Shown here: piece by piece, positions 8,694 through 16,048 of the stretch
How positions within the stretch are numbered: position 1 is the first letter of the stretch
Layout of the letters: each line of letters opens with the position of its first letter
NCBI RefSeq assembly: GCF_001646665.1
Contig: NZ_LWBU01000279.1
Location: 434,760 to 498,759 of the forward strand
DNA: 64,000 nt
Direction: 5' to 3'
From: Streptomyces noursei
Lineage (GTDB): Bacteria > Actinomycetota > Actinomycetes > Streptomycetales > Streptomycetaceae
Translations under genes and position numbers: made by a program
The notes under the pieces: model-generated
What the model was told of the DNA's origin: nothing
The model's input: only the letters and a program-made list of their open reading frames with translations
The model's database searches: none

Positions 8694-9476
8694 ATGCCCG
8701 CAAAGGGTAAGCACCGTCGTCCCAAGAGCAGCCCGCTCACCCGCCGCTTCGTCGCCGCGGGCACGGGCGGAGCCGCGCTCGCGCTGCCCATGATCGGCGC
8801 CACCGCCGCGGAGGCCGCCCCGAGCGCGGTCCCCGCCACCGCGCACTCCGTCGCCGCCGCGGCCGCCGCCGCGCCGAGCGCGGCCCTCGCCGCGAAGGCC
8901 GGTCCGGTCACGTACACCGTCGTTTCGGGCGACTCCCTCTCGGGGATCGCGCGGGACCAGGGGGTGAGCGGCGGCTGGAAGAAGCTGTACGAGGACAACC
9001 GGGAGGCCGTCGGATCCGACCCCTCGCTGATCCGTCCCGGCCTGAAGCTGACGATCGGTGCCAAGGCGACGGCCCAGCGGGCCGCGGCACCCGAGCGGGC
9101 CGACCGTTCCGCCGAGCGGAAGGCCGTGCCGGCCGTCGCCAAGGCCACGACGTACCCGGACAACCTCGACGGCTGGATCCGCGAGGCGCTGGACGTCATG
9201 GCCAAGCACGGGATCCCCGGCACCTACGAGGGCATCCACCGCAACATCATGCGCGAGTCCTCGGGCAACCCGTTCGCCATCAACAACTGGGACATCAACG
9301 CGGTGAACGGCACCCCGTCGAAGGGCCTCCTCCAGGTCATCGCGCCGACCTTCGAGGCGTACCACGTGCCCGGCACGGCGACGGACCCGTACGACCCGGT
9401 CGCCAACATCACCGCCGCCTGCAACTACGCGGCCGACCGGTACGGCTCCATCGACAACGTCAACGGCCCGTACTAG
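8694..9476 (+). CDS. Secreted LysM plus transglycosylase-like cell-wall hydrolase
   Basis: The product has 260 residues. An N-terminal secretion signal (RRF...AGTGGAALALPMIGATAAEA, about 17-41) is followed by an Ala-rich spacer, one LysM motif (about 73-121, YTVVSGDSLSGIA) that binds glycan, and a C-terminal lysozyme-like transglycosylase domain (about 155-260). The probable catalytic Glu188 lies in MRESSGNP. It should cleave or remodel peptidoglycan during growth or germination. The start at ATG 8694 follows AGAGGAA. The upstream c-di-AMP riboswitch ties it to turgor and wall signalling. A strong hairpin lies 40 bases after the stop, so this is a single-gene unit. Confidence 0.92.
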   Translation: MPAKGKHRRPKSSPLTRRFVAAGTGGAALALPMIGATAAEAAPSAVPATAHSVAAAAAAAPSAALAAKAGPVTYTVVSGDSLSGIARDQGVSGGWKKLYEDNREAVGSDPSLIRPGLKLTIGAKATAQRAAAPERADRSAERKAVPAVAKATTYPDNLDGWIREALDVMAKHGIPGTYEGIHRNIMRESSGNPFAINNWDINAVNGTPSKGLLQVIAPTFEAYHVPGTATDPYDPVANITAACNYAADRYGSIDNVNGPY

Positions 9477-9516
9477 TCCGCACCGGCCCCCGCGGGACGC
9501 CGGGGGACGGAACGCC

Positions 9517-9546
9517 GGGGCCGGCCGCACACCAGCGGCCGGCCCC
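9517..9546 (+). terminator. Strong hairpin terminator
   Basis: A perfect 12-bp stem (9517-9528 with 9535-9546) closes a 6-base loop ACACCA, 40 bases after the hydrolase stop codon. There is no clear T-run, as is usual in streptomycetes. Confidence 0.75.
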
Positions 9547-9580
9547 GCCGCCGTGTGCCGTGCGAACCGGCCGAAAGCCG

Positions 9581-9619
9581 TTGCATAACCATGCAAGGTA
9601 TGACAATAATTGCCATACC
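9581..9619 (+). promoter_or_regulatory. Promoter with Fur/Zur-like palindrome
   Basis: TTGCAT-AACC-ATGCAA is a perfect inverted repeat at 9581-9596. Directly next to it lies a near-perfect 23-base palindrome (9597-9619) whose core TGACAAT-A-ATTGCCA has the 7-1-7 layout of Fur-family boxes. TTGCAT (9581-9586) and AATAAT (9605-9610) form a promoter with an 18-base spacer, so the palindrome covers the -10 box and a bound repressor would block it. The patch is strikingly AT-rich for this genome. The regulator (Zur, Fur or other) is inferred. Confidence 0.55.
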
Positions 9620-9643
9620 GCGCATTACGAGGAGTTTCCCCGC

Positions 9644-9802
9644 ATGGCCCACGAAGCCGATCCGACTACTCCCACCCCCGCATTCCGTATCAACACCGCC
9701 TCCGCCCGCAACTGCCACGACTGCGGCGAATGGGGCACCGTGATCGACATCCACGGTCACGACGCACCGTGCCCGACCTGCCAGCGCCCCGGGCGCGCAT
9801 GA
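9644..9802 (+). CDS. Small Cys-rich, zinc-ribbon-like peptide (52 aa)
   Basis: The frame starts at ATG 9644 about seven bases after ACGAGGAG and ends at TGA 9802. The peptide contains two CxxC pairs (NCHDCG near residue 25 and PCPTCQ near 45) separated by an HGH segment, which would form one small zinc ribbon. It has no signal or membrane helix. I know no function for it. The metal-regulator-like palindrome on its promoter suggests a link to zinc or iron status. The ribosome site, cysteine spacing and dedicated promoter make it a convincing small gene. Confidence 0.75.
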   Translation: MAHEADPTTPTPAFRINTASARNCHDCGEWGTVIDIHGHDAPCPTCQRPGRA

Positions 9803-9914
9803 TCCCGCCGCCCCGCCGCACCGGCGCTCCGCCGGCCCCGCGGCTCCCGGCAGCGACCCGGCGGGAAGAACACGGGCCTTCCGCCGTTCCGTCCCGGCGG
9901 GCCTCCGCGCACGC

Positions 9915-11516
9915 TCAGTAGTTCTGCCACTCGTGGCGGGTGTACTCCAGCACGGCCGGGTCCATCAGGGTGCTGGCCCGTACGTCCCGGGGGCGCCGGT
10001 CCACGGGGAAGACCGTGGCCGCCGCGAGGACGTCGTCGTCGAGGAAGCGCAGGGCCGGCACGTCGGCCGCCAGGCGCAGCGGCGGCGGGGGGCCGTCGGC
10101 GCCGGGGACGGCGAGGACGAAGCCCCAGTTGCCGAAGCTCGGGACGTCGACCTGGTACGGGGTGGTGGCGTACCCGGCCTCGCCGATGGTGGCGGCGATG
10201 GACCAGTACGACTTGGGCGCGAAGAACGGTGACCCGCCCTGCACCATGACACGGCTCTCGGGACCCAGGACGCGGCCGAGCAGGTGGTAGAACTCCACGC
10301 TGTACAGCTTGGCCAGGGCGGCGGTGTCGGGGTCGGGGAAGTCGATGAGCACCGCGTCGTAGCGCCGGCCGGCGTCGCGCAGCCAGGTGAAGGCGTCCGC
10401 GTGGACGACCGTCACCCGGGGGTCGGACAGCGCGCGGTCGTTCAGGTCGAGCAGCGGCGGGAAGGTCCGGGCCAGGCGGGTCATCGCCGGGTCGAGGTCG
10501 ACCAGGGTCACGCTGTCGACGTCGTCGTAGCGCAGGACCTCGCGCAGGGCGAGCGCGTCGCCGCCGCCCAGGATCAGCACGGAGGAGCGCTTCCCCGCCA
10601 GCGCCGGGTGGACGAGCGCTTCGTGGTAGCGGTACTCGTCCACGGAGGAGAACTGCAGGTCGCCGTTGAGGAAGAGCCGGGTGTCCGGTTCGCCGGTGAA
10701 GGCGGTGGAGCGGGTGACCACGATGTCCTGGTAGGGCGTGGTCTCGGCGTGGACGATGGGGTCGCGGTAGAGCTGCTGGCGGGCCGTGACCTCGATGTCG
10801 TCGGCCAGGACCCAGACCGTGGCCAGCAGCGCGAGGACACCGGCCCCACCGGCCAGCAACCCGTTCCGCACGAACGGCCGGGTCTCCCGGCGGAAGATCC
10901 ACAGGACGACCACGACCCCGGCCACCGCGTTGACCGCGCCCACCACCAGCGCGCCCTTGAGCTGGCCGAACGCGGGCAGGAGCAGCAGCGGGAAGCAGAG
11001 GCCGCCCACCAGCGCCCCGACGTAGTCCGCGGCGAACATGTCGGCGACGGCGCTGCCGGCCTCCTGCCGCCGGATCCGCTGGAGCAGCGTCATCAGCAGC
11101 GGTATCTCGGCCCCCACCAGGAGGCCGACGACGAAGGAGACGACCACCATGGCCGGCATGTAGAGCCGCAGCCAGGCGAAGGCGACGTACAGGATGAGCA
11201 CCGACAGGCCGCCGACGAGCGCGAGCAGGATCTCGACGAGGGCGAAGGCCCCGACCGCGCGGCGTTGCAGCGGCTTGGCGGCCAGGGAACCGATGCCCAT
11301 GGCGAAGACCATGACGGAGATGACCACGGAGGTCTGCATCACGGAGTTGCCGATGAGGTAACTGCCCAGCGCCGTCAGCGCCAGTTCGTAGACCAGACCG
11401 CAGGCCGCGCAGACGAACACGGCGAGCAGCAGCAGGAAGCGCGTGCCGCGGGCGTACGACCTCGGCGGTCGCGGGCCGGCGGCCGGGGCGTCACGGTCCA
11501 GGACGGTGGTGCTCAT
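9915..11516 (-). CDS. Membrane-fused polyamine aminopropyltransferase (spermidine-synthase-like)
   Basis: The product has 533 residues. The N-terminal half (about 25-245) holds six or seven transmembrane helices. The C-terminal half (about 255-500) is a spermidine-synthase-like Rossmann domain with LILGGGDALALREVL, VTLVDLDPAM and LIDFPDPD, where the acidic residues bind the aminopropyl donor and the amine. The reaction would be aminopropyl transfer from decarboxylated SAM, at the membrane face. It is the last gene of a leftward operon (DUF2617, DUF4247, DUF350, this gene) and follows DUF350 by 7 bases, so translation is probably coupled. Substrate is unknown; the membrane anchor hints at a lipid-linked or transported amine. 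Confidence 0.88.
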   Translation of the reverse strand: MSTTVLDRDAPAAGPRPPRSYARGTRFLLLLAVFVCAACGLVYELALTALGSYLIGNSVMQTSVVISVMVFAMGIGSLAAKPLQRRAVGAFALVEILLALVGGLSVLILYVAFAWLRLYMPAMVVVSFVVGLLVGAEIPLLMTLLQRIRRQEAGSAVADMFAADYVGALVGGLCFPLLLLPAFGQLKGALVVGAVNAVAGVVVVLWIFRRETRPFVRNGLLAGGAGVLALLATVWVLADDIEVTARQQLYRDPIVHAETTPYQDIVVTRSTAFTGEPDTRLFLNGDLQFSSVDEYRYHEALVHPALAGKRSSVLILGGGDALALREVLRYDDVDSVTLVDLDPAMTRLARTFPPLLDLNDRALSDPRVTVVHADAFTWLRDAGRRYDAVLIDFPDPDTAALAKLYSVEFYHLLGRVLGPESRVMVQGGSPFFAPKSYWSIAATIGEAGYATTPYQVDVPSFGNWGFVLAVPGADGPPPPLRLAADVPALRFLDDDVLAAATVFPVDRRPRDVRASTLMDPAVLEYTRHEWQNY

Positions 11517-11523
11517 CCCGGGG

Positions 11524-11961
11524 TCAGGAAACGGCGGCGCCGACCATGAAGGCCGTGCCGAGGTACATGGCGGCCTGGACCCAGGCGGCGGGGTGGGGGC
11601 TGGTCCCGTTGTCGTCGAGGACGGCGTGGCCCAGGCGGCCGGGGGTCAGCAGCCCGACGACGACGGAGATCAGCGTCATCACGACGACGCCGGCGAGACC
11701 GTACAGCAGGGTGCTGAACAGACCCTGCGACAGGCCCAGTTCCGATTCGCTGGCCCGGATGGACTGCTCGATGACGAGGCCGATGGCGATCGTCTGACCG
11801 GCGAGGAGGACGGCGGCGCCCCGGTTGCGCTCGGTCCACACGACGTGGACGAGCTTGCCGGGGGTGACGAGGTCGAGCGCGATGAAGCCGACCGCCATCA
11901 CGACGAAGCCGACCATGCCGTAGAGCAGGGCGATGCCTGCCGACTCGAAGATCTCTGCCAC
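11524..11961 (-). CDS. DUF350 family membrane protein
   Basis: This 145-residue protein has four transmembrane helices in two pairs (about 5-30, 48-66, 78-103, 122-143), with TPGKL and TPGRL loops after helices 1 and 3 that mark an internal duplication, as in DUF350. It starts at GTG 11961 behind AAAGG. In other bacteria DUF350 genes sit with envelope-stress and polyamine or ATP-grasp enzymes, which fits the neighbouring aminopropyltransferase. Biochemical function is unknown. Confidence 0.8.
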   Translation of the reverse strand: MAEIFESAGIALLYGMVGFVVMAVGFIALDLVTPGKLVHVVWTERNRGAAVLLAGQTIAIGLVIEQSIRASESELGLSQGLFSTLLYGLAGVVVMTLISVVVGLLTPGRLGHAVLDDNGTSPHPAAWVQAAMYLGTAFMVGAAVS

Positions 11962-12043
11962 GGTGTGCCTTTCGGGGACGTCGTCGAGGGGTGCGGGGGA
12001 AGACGGGAACGGAAGGGTGGATCAGGCGTACGGGTACGGCACG

Positions 12044-12460
12044 TCACTTGCCGGAGCCGGGACCCCCGCCGCGGAACGCGGCGCTGTCGGGGTCCGGCCA
12101 CGAGGAGCCGAGGTGGGTGCGCCAGCGGTGGTAGCCGGTGCGGTAGTCGGCGATCTCGATCAGGCTGCCGGTGCCGCTGGTGTGCGGGCTGATCGCGACG
12201 ATGTCGTCCCGGTAGCGGAGGAACTCCTTGCCGCCGTCGGTAAGGCGGGCGACGGCCGGGGTGTTGCCGTCGATCTCGCCCGCGACCTTGGACGTCGCGT
12301 CGGTCCTGTCGACGTAGTCCGCGCCGCTGGAGGAGTACTGGCCGCGGATCCAGCCGGACGGTACGTGGTTGCCGTCATCGTCGTCGTCCGGTTCGCTGGA
12401 GCAGGCGGCGAGGGCCAGTGTGGCGAGGAGCATCACGCTGATGCGTCGAGCGGTCTTCAT
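12044..12460 (-). CDS. DUF4247 lipoprotein
   Basis: The product has 138 residues, with a lipoprotein signal (LALAACSS, acylated Cys at about residue 20), an acidic linker and a small conserved domain with WIRGQYSSSG, matching DUF4247. Its ATGA start overlaps the stop of the DUF2617 gene, so the two are translationally coupled. It would sit on the outer face of the membrane next to the DUF350/aminopropyltransferase pair. Function unknown. Confidence 0.75.
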   Translation of the reverse strand: MKTARRISVMLLATLALAACSSEPDDDDDGNHVPSGWIRGQYSSSGADYVDRTDATSKVAGEIDGNTPAVARLTDGGKEFLRYRDDIVAISPHTSGTGSLIEIADYRTGYHRWRTHLGSSWPDPDSAAFRGGGPGSGK

Positions 12461-12951
12461 CGGGCCTCCAGCCGGGTGTGCGTCGCCACGATCCGGCGGC
12501 TCTGCGGGTAGGTGTGCCAGGTGCGCCAGCTCAGCCCGGCGCTCTCCGGCTCGACGGTCAGCGCGGTGACCGCCTCCGGCGAGCCGGGGAAGACCCCGTG
12601 CAGCGCGCGGGGATGGTCCTCGCAGCGGCCCCGGATCCGGGCCACCCGGGCGCTGAACTCCGCCGGGCCGAGACGTGCGACGCGGGCGGTGAAGGCGTAG
12701 TGCCAGTCGTCGAAGTCCTGTGCCGCCGCGTCCGGCAGGCCGCCCTCGACGCCGGGCAGGCAGGCGACGGTCTCCCGGACCGGTCCGGCGAACACCTGGT
12801 GCGAGGCACCGAGCAGCCGGAGCTGTACGTCGAGTCCGCCGACGGTCAGGTCACGCACGGCGAGCGCCTCGCGGGCGGGGCGTCCCAGGACGAACGACAG
12901 CTGATCGGCGTCCGTGTCCAGGTACGGGGCCGTCAGTGCTATGCCGCTCAT
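12457..12951 (-). CDS. DUF2617 family protein
   Basis: This 164-residue soluble protein matches DUF2617, with an N-terminal TAPYLDTDADQLSFVLG and a central RLLGASHQV segment. No signal or membrane segment is present. It is the first gene of the four-gene operon ending in the aminopropyltransferase and overlaps the next gene by 4 bases. The start is ATG 12951; an upstream AGAGG is too far away for a standard ribosome site. Function unknown; the conserved linkage suggests a cytoplasmic partner of the membrane components. Confidence 0.72.
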   Translation of the reverse strand: MSGIALTAPYLDTDADQLSFVLGRPAREALAVRDLTVGGLDVQLRLLGASHQVFAGPVRETVACLPGVEGGLPDAAAQDFDDWHYAFTARVARLGPAEFSARVARIRGRCEDHPRALHGVFPGSPEAVTALTVEPESAGLSWRTWHTYPQSRRIVATHTRLEAR

Positions 12952-13122
12952 CCGGCGCCGCCCGGACCTCTGCCCCGTGCCGTGGCGAGGACGGCAGGCG
13001 TGAATCTCAACGATGTTCCCCCGACTGCGTAGTGCTTGGAGCGCGGCCGAGTATGGCACAGCCGGAAATCGCCCCTCGGGGAGGGTGCCGGGCCGGGCAG
13101 CGCGTCAGGCCGGCGGAGAGCG

Positions 13123-13593
13123 TCAGGCCGCTTCCCGGTCGGAGCCCGGCCACACGTACGGCAGGTCGTCGGGGACGCCGGTGAAGCGGACCGCGTAGAA
13201 GTCGGGGTCCTTGCGCAGCAGGGCCGACTGGTGGCTCCGGTGGAAGTCGGGGTCGCCGAGCCAGGGCGGCACCTCCCCCGCCTCGGCCAGCTCGTCCTGG
13301 CGGCGGACCGGTGCGCCGGGCCGGACGGCCTGGAAGTCGGCGAGGAGGGTGACCGCGCAGGTGTCTCGGTGGCCCAAGGCGGTCCACGCGCCGCAGATGT
13401 CGAGCCCGTAGCGGACCAGGGCCTCCTCGTAGCCGACCCACATACGGACGGCCGGGTGCCGCCGCCAGCCGTAGCCGGGCACGGTCAGGCCGCGGAGCAC
13501 CTGGAGCGCCTCGACCCGCTGTTTGCCCAGGCGGCGCGGGTCGAGCACCTCCGCGCACGACGAGAACCGGGGGAACGGCAGGAAGGTCTGCAC
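13123..13593 (-). CDS. Pyrimidine-dimer-glycosylase-like small protein (MSMEG_6728 type)
   Basis: The product has about 156 residues. It starts with QTFLPFPRFSSCAEVLDPRRLGKQ-type sequence, the conserved beginning of a family related to T4 endonuclease V (pyrimidine-dimer DNA glycosylase), with HPAVRMWVGYE further on. The start is placed at GTG 13593 because homology begins there; the frame is open to 13662. The family may act in DNA repair, but this branch is not biochemically proven to my knowledge. It stands alone between two promoter regions. Confidence 0.7.
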   Translation of the reverse strand: MQTFLPFPRFSSCAEVLDPRRLGKQRVEALQVLRGLTVPGYGWRRHPAVRMWVGYEEALVRYGLDICGAWTALGHRDTCAVTLLADFQAVRPGAPVRRQDELAEAGEVPPWLGDPDFHRSHQSALLRKDPDFYAVRFTGVPDDLPYVWPGSDREAA

Positions 13594-13737
13594 ATCCCTG
13601 TGTCTACCGTCCCGGCCCCGCCTCCGCATGCCGGGCCCGGCCCCGCCGGGGTGAATCTCCACTTAATGAAAGCCAAAAGAAAAGACGTGCACGGATATTG
13701 ACCGGCGTGGTGAGGGGCCGCCAGCATCAGTCACCGC

Positions 13738-13749
13738 GAGAGCGCTCTC
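13738..13749. promoter_or_regulatory. LacI-family operator GAGAGCGCTCTC
   Basis: A perfect 12-base palindrome lies 39 bases before the start of the secreted beta-helix protein. This GAGCGCTC core is the classic site of streptomycete LacI-type sugar regulators such as CebR. It predicts sugar-inducible control of the downstream gene. No intact LacI gene lies in the window; a decayed LacI tail occurs at 33820. Confidence 0.7.
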
Positions 13750-13788
13750 CCCACGCGATCACCCCCACCATCCCCGAGGAGCCCCACC

Positions 13789-15987
13789 ATGCCCGCAGCC
13801 GCCGTACCCGTCGCCCCACCACCCGCGCGCCGACCACCCCTCACCCTCCGCCGGGGTGTGACGGGCGCGCTGGTCACCGCACTCGTCGCCGCACTGCTCG
13901 CGCTCGTGCCGGCCCCCGCCGCCGAGGCCGCGCCGGTGCTGCTGTCACAGGGCCGCCCGGCCACCGCGTCCAGCCAGGAGAACGGCGGCACCCCGGCGGC
14001 CGCGGCCGTCGACGGTAATGCGGGCACCCGCTGGTCCAGCGGCTTCTCCGACCCCCAGTGGCTCCAGGTGGACCTGGGCGGCCCGGCCGCCGTGAGCCAG
14101 GTCGTCCTTCGCTGGGAGGCGGCGTACGCGAAGGCGTACCGCATCGAGCTCTCCACCGACGGCACGAACTGGTCGACGGCCCACTCCACGACCACCGGCG
14201 CCGGTGGCACCGAGACCGTCCCGGTCACCGGCACCGCCCGCTACGTCCGGATGCACGGCGTGACCCGGGCGACCGGGTACGGCTACTCGCTCTGGGAGTT
14301 CCGGGTGTACGGGAACGGCGACGGCGGTCCCGTGCTGCCCGGCGGCGGTGACCTCGGGCCGAACGTCCACGTCTTCGACCCGGCCACGCCCGGCATCCAG
14401 GCGAAGCTCGACGAGGTGTTCCGGCAGCAGGAGTCGGCGCAGTTCGGCAGCGGCCGGCACGCCTTCCTCTTCAAGCCCGGCACGTACCACAACCTCAACG
14501 CGCAGATCGGGTTCTACACCCAGATCGCCGGCCTGGGCCTGCGCCCGGGCGACACCACCATCAACGGCGACGTGACGGTCGACGCGGGCTGGTTCAACGG
14601 CAACGCCACCCAGAATTTCTGGCGCGGCGCCGAGGGCCTGACCCTCAACCCGGTCAGCGGCACCAACCGGTGGGCGGTCTCGCAGGCCGCGTCGTTCCGT
14701 CGCATGCACGTCAAGGGCGGCCTCAACCTCGCCCCCGACGGCTACGGCTGGGCCAGCGGCGGGTACATCGCCGACAGCAAGGTGGACGGCCAGATCGGCA
14801 ACTACTCGCAGCAGCAGTGGTACACGCGGGACAGCGCCATCGGCGGCTGGTCCAACTCGGTGTGGAACCAGGTGTTCTCCGGCGTCGAGGGCGCCCCGGC
14901 CACCGGCTTCCCGGAGCCCCGCTACACCACGCTGGCCACCACCCCGATCTCCCGCGAGAAGCCCTTCCTCTACCTCGACGGCAACGAGTACAAGGTCTTC
15001 GCGCCCGCGAAGCGGACCAACGCCCGCGGCACCACCTGGGCCAACGGCACCCCGCAGGGCGAGTCGATCCCGCTCAGCCGGTTCTACGTCGTCAAGCCGG
15101 GCGCCACCGCCGCCACGATCAACCGGGCGCTGGCCCAGGGCCTGCACCTGCTGTTCACGCCCGGCGTCTACCACGTCGACCGGACCATCGACGTGAACCG
15201 CGCGAACACCATCGTGCTCGGCCTCGGCCTCGCCACGATCATTCCCGACAACGGGGTGACCGCGATGCGGGTCGCCGACGTCGGCGGCGTACGGCTCGCC
15301 GGCTTCCTCATCGACGCCGGCGCGGTCAACTCCCCCACGCTGCTGGAGATCGGCCCGCAGGGTGCCGCGGCCGACCACGCCGCCAACCCCACCACCGTCC
15401 AGGACGTCTACATCCGTATCGGTGGCGCCGGCCCCGGAAAGGCCACCACCAGCATGGTGGTCAACAGCGACGACACGATCATCGACCACACCTGGGTCTG
15501 GCGCGCCGACCACGGTGACGGCGTGGGCTGGGAGACCAACCGCGCCGACTACGGCGTCCGCGTCAACGGCGACGACGTCCTGGCCACCGGCCTGTTCGTC
15601 GAGCACTTCAACAAGTACGACGTCGAGTGGTACGGCGAGCGGGGCCGGACGATCTTCTACCAGAACGAGAAGGCCTACGACGCGCCCGACCAGGCAGCCA
15701 TCCAGAACGGCACCACCAAGGGCTACGCCGCCTACCGGGTGGACGACTCCGTGAACACCCACGAGGCCTGGGGCCTGGGCAGCTACTGCAACTACAACGT
15801 GGACCCGGGCATCCGCCAGGACCACGGCTTCAAGACCCCGGTCAAGCCCGGGGTGAAGTTCCACAGCCTCCTGGTGGTGTCCCTCGGCGGCATGGGCCAC
15901 TACAACCACGTCATCAACGAGACCGGGGCGTCGACGGTGCCCGCCGGCACCTCGACCGTCCCCTCCACCGTCGTGTCCTTCCCGTAG
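13789..15987 (+). CDS. Secreted discoidin (F5/8-type) plus beta-helix protein, probable polysaccharide enzyme
   Basis: The product has 732 residues. A long signal peptide ends near AAEAAP (about residue 45). A discoidin/CBM32-like domain follows at about 47-180 (SQGRPATASSQENGG ... WLQVDLG ... EFRVYG), then a two-part right-handed beta-helix domain (about 195-730) with FLFKPGTYH and LLFTPGVYHVDRTIDV repeats resembling pectate-lyase or GH55/GH87-like scaffolds. Relatives are often misnamed 'adenylyl cyclase' in databases. It starts at ATG 13789 behind GAGGAG. The LacI-type operator upstream supports carbohydrate use. I cannot name the substrate or a catalytic pair. Confidence 0.8.
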   Translation: MPAAAVPVAPPPARRPPLTLRRGVTGALVTALVAALLALVPAPAAEAAPVLLSQGRPATASSQENGGTPAAAAVDGNAGTRWSSGFSDPQWLQVDLGGPAAVSQVVLRWEAAYAKAYRIELSTDGTNWSTAHSTTTGAGGTETVPVTGTARYVRMHGVTRATGYGYSLWEFRVYGNGDGGPVLPGGGDLGPNVHVFDPATPGIQAKLDEVFRQQESAQFGSGRHAFLFKPGTYHNLNAQIGFYTQIAGLGLRPGDTTINGDVTVDAGWFNGNATQNFWRGAEGLTLNPVSGTNRWAVSQAASFRRMHVKGGLNLAPDGYGWASGGYIADSKVDGQIGNYSQQQWYTRDSAIGGWSNSVWNQVFSGVEGAPATGFPEPRYTTLATTPISREKPFLYLDGNEYKVFAPAKRTNARGTTWANGTPQGESIPLSRFYVVKPGATAATINRALAQGLHLLFTPGVYHVDRTIDVNRANTIVLGLGLATIIPDNGVTAMRVADVGGVRLAGFLIDAGAVNSPTLLEIGPQGAAADHAANPTTVQDVYIRIGGAGPGKATTSMVVNSDDTIIDHTWVWRADHGDGVGWETNRADYGVRVNGDDVLATGLFVEHFNKYDVEWYGERGRTIFYQNEKAYDAPDQAAIQNGTTKGYAAYRVDDSVNTHEAWGLGSYCNYNVDPGIRQDHGFKTPVKPGVKFHSLLVVSLGGMGHYNHVINETGASTVPAGTSTVPSTVVSFP

Positions 15988-16001
15988 ACGGCCGCGGCGG
16001 T

Positions 16002-16040
16002 GCGCGGGTCCGGTGCTCTTTCGAGCGGCCGGGCCCGCGC
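16002..16040. terminator. Bidirectional hairpin terminator between convergent genes
   Basis: Arms 16002-16013 and 16029-16040 pair over 12 bp with one G-T position and a 15-base loop. It lies between the stop of the beta-helix gene and the stop of the ROK gene and would serve both. Confidence 0.65.
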
Positions 16041-16048
16041 CACCGTGT

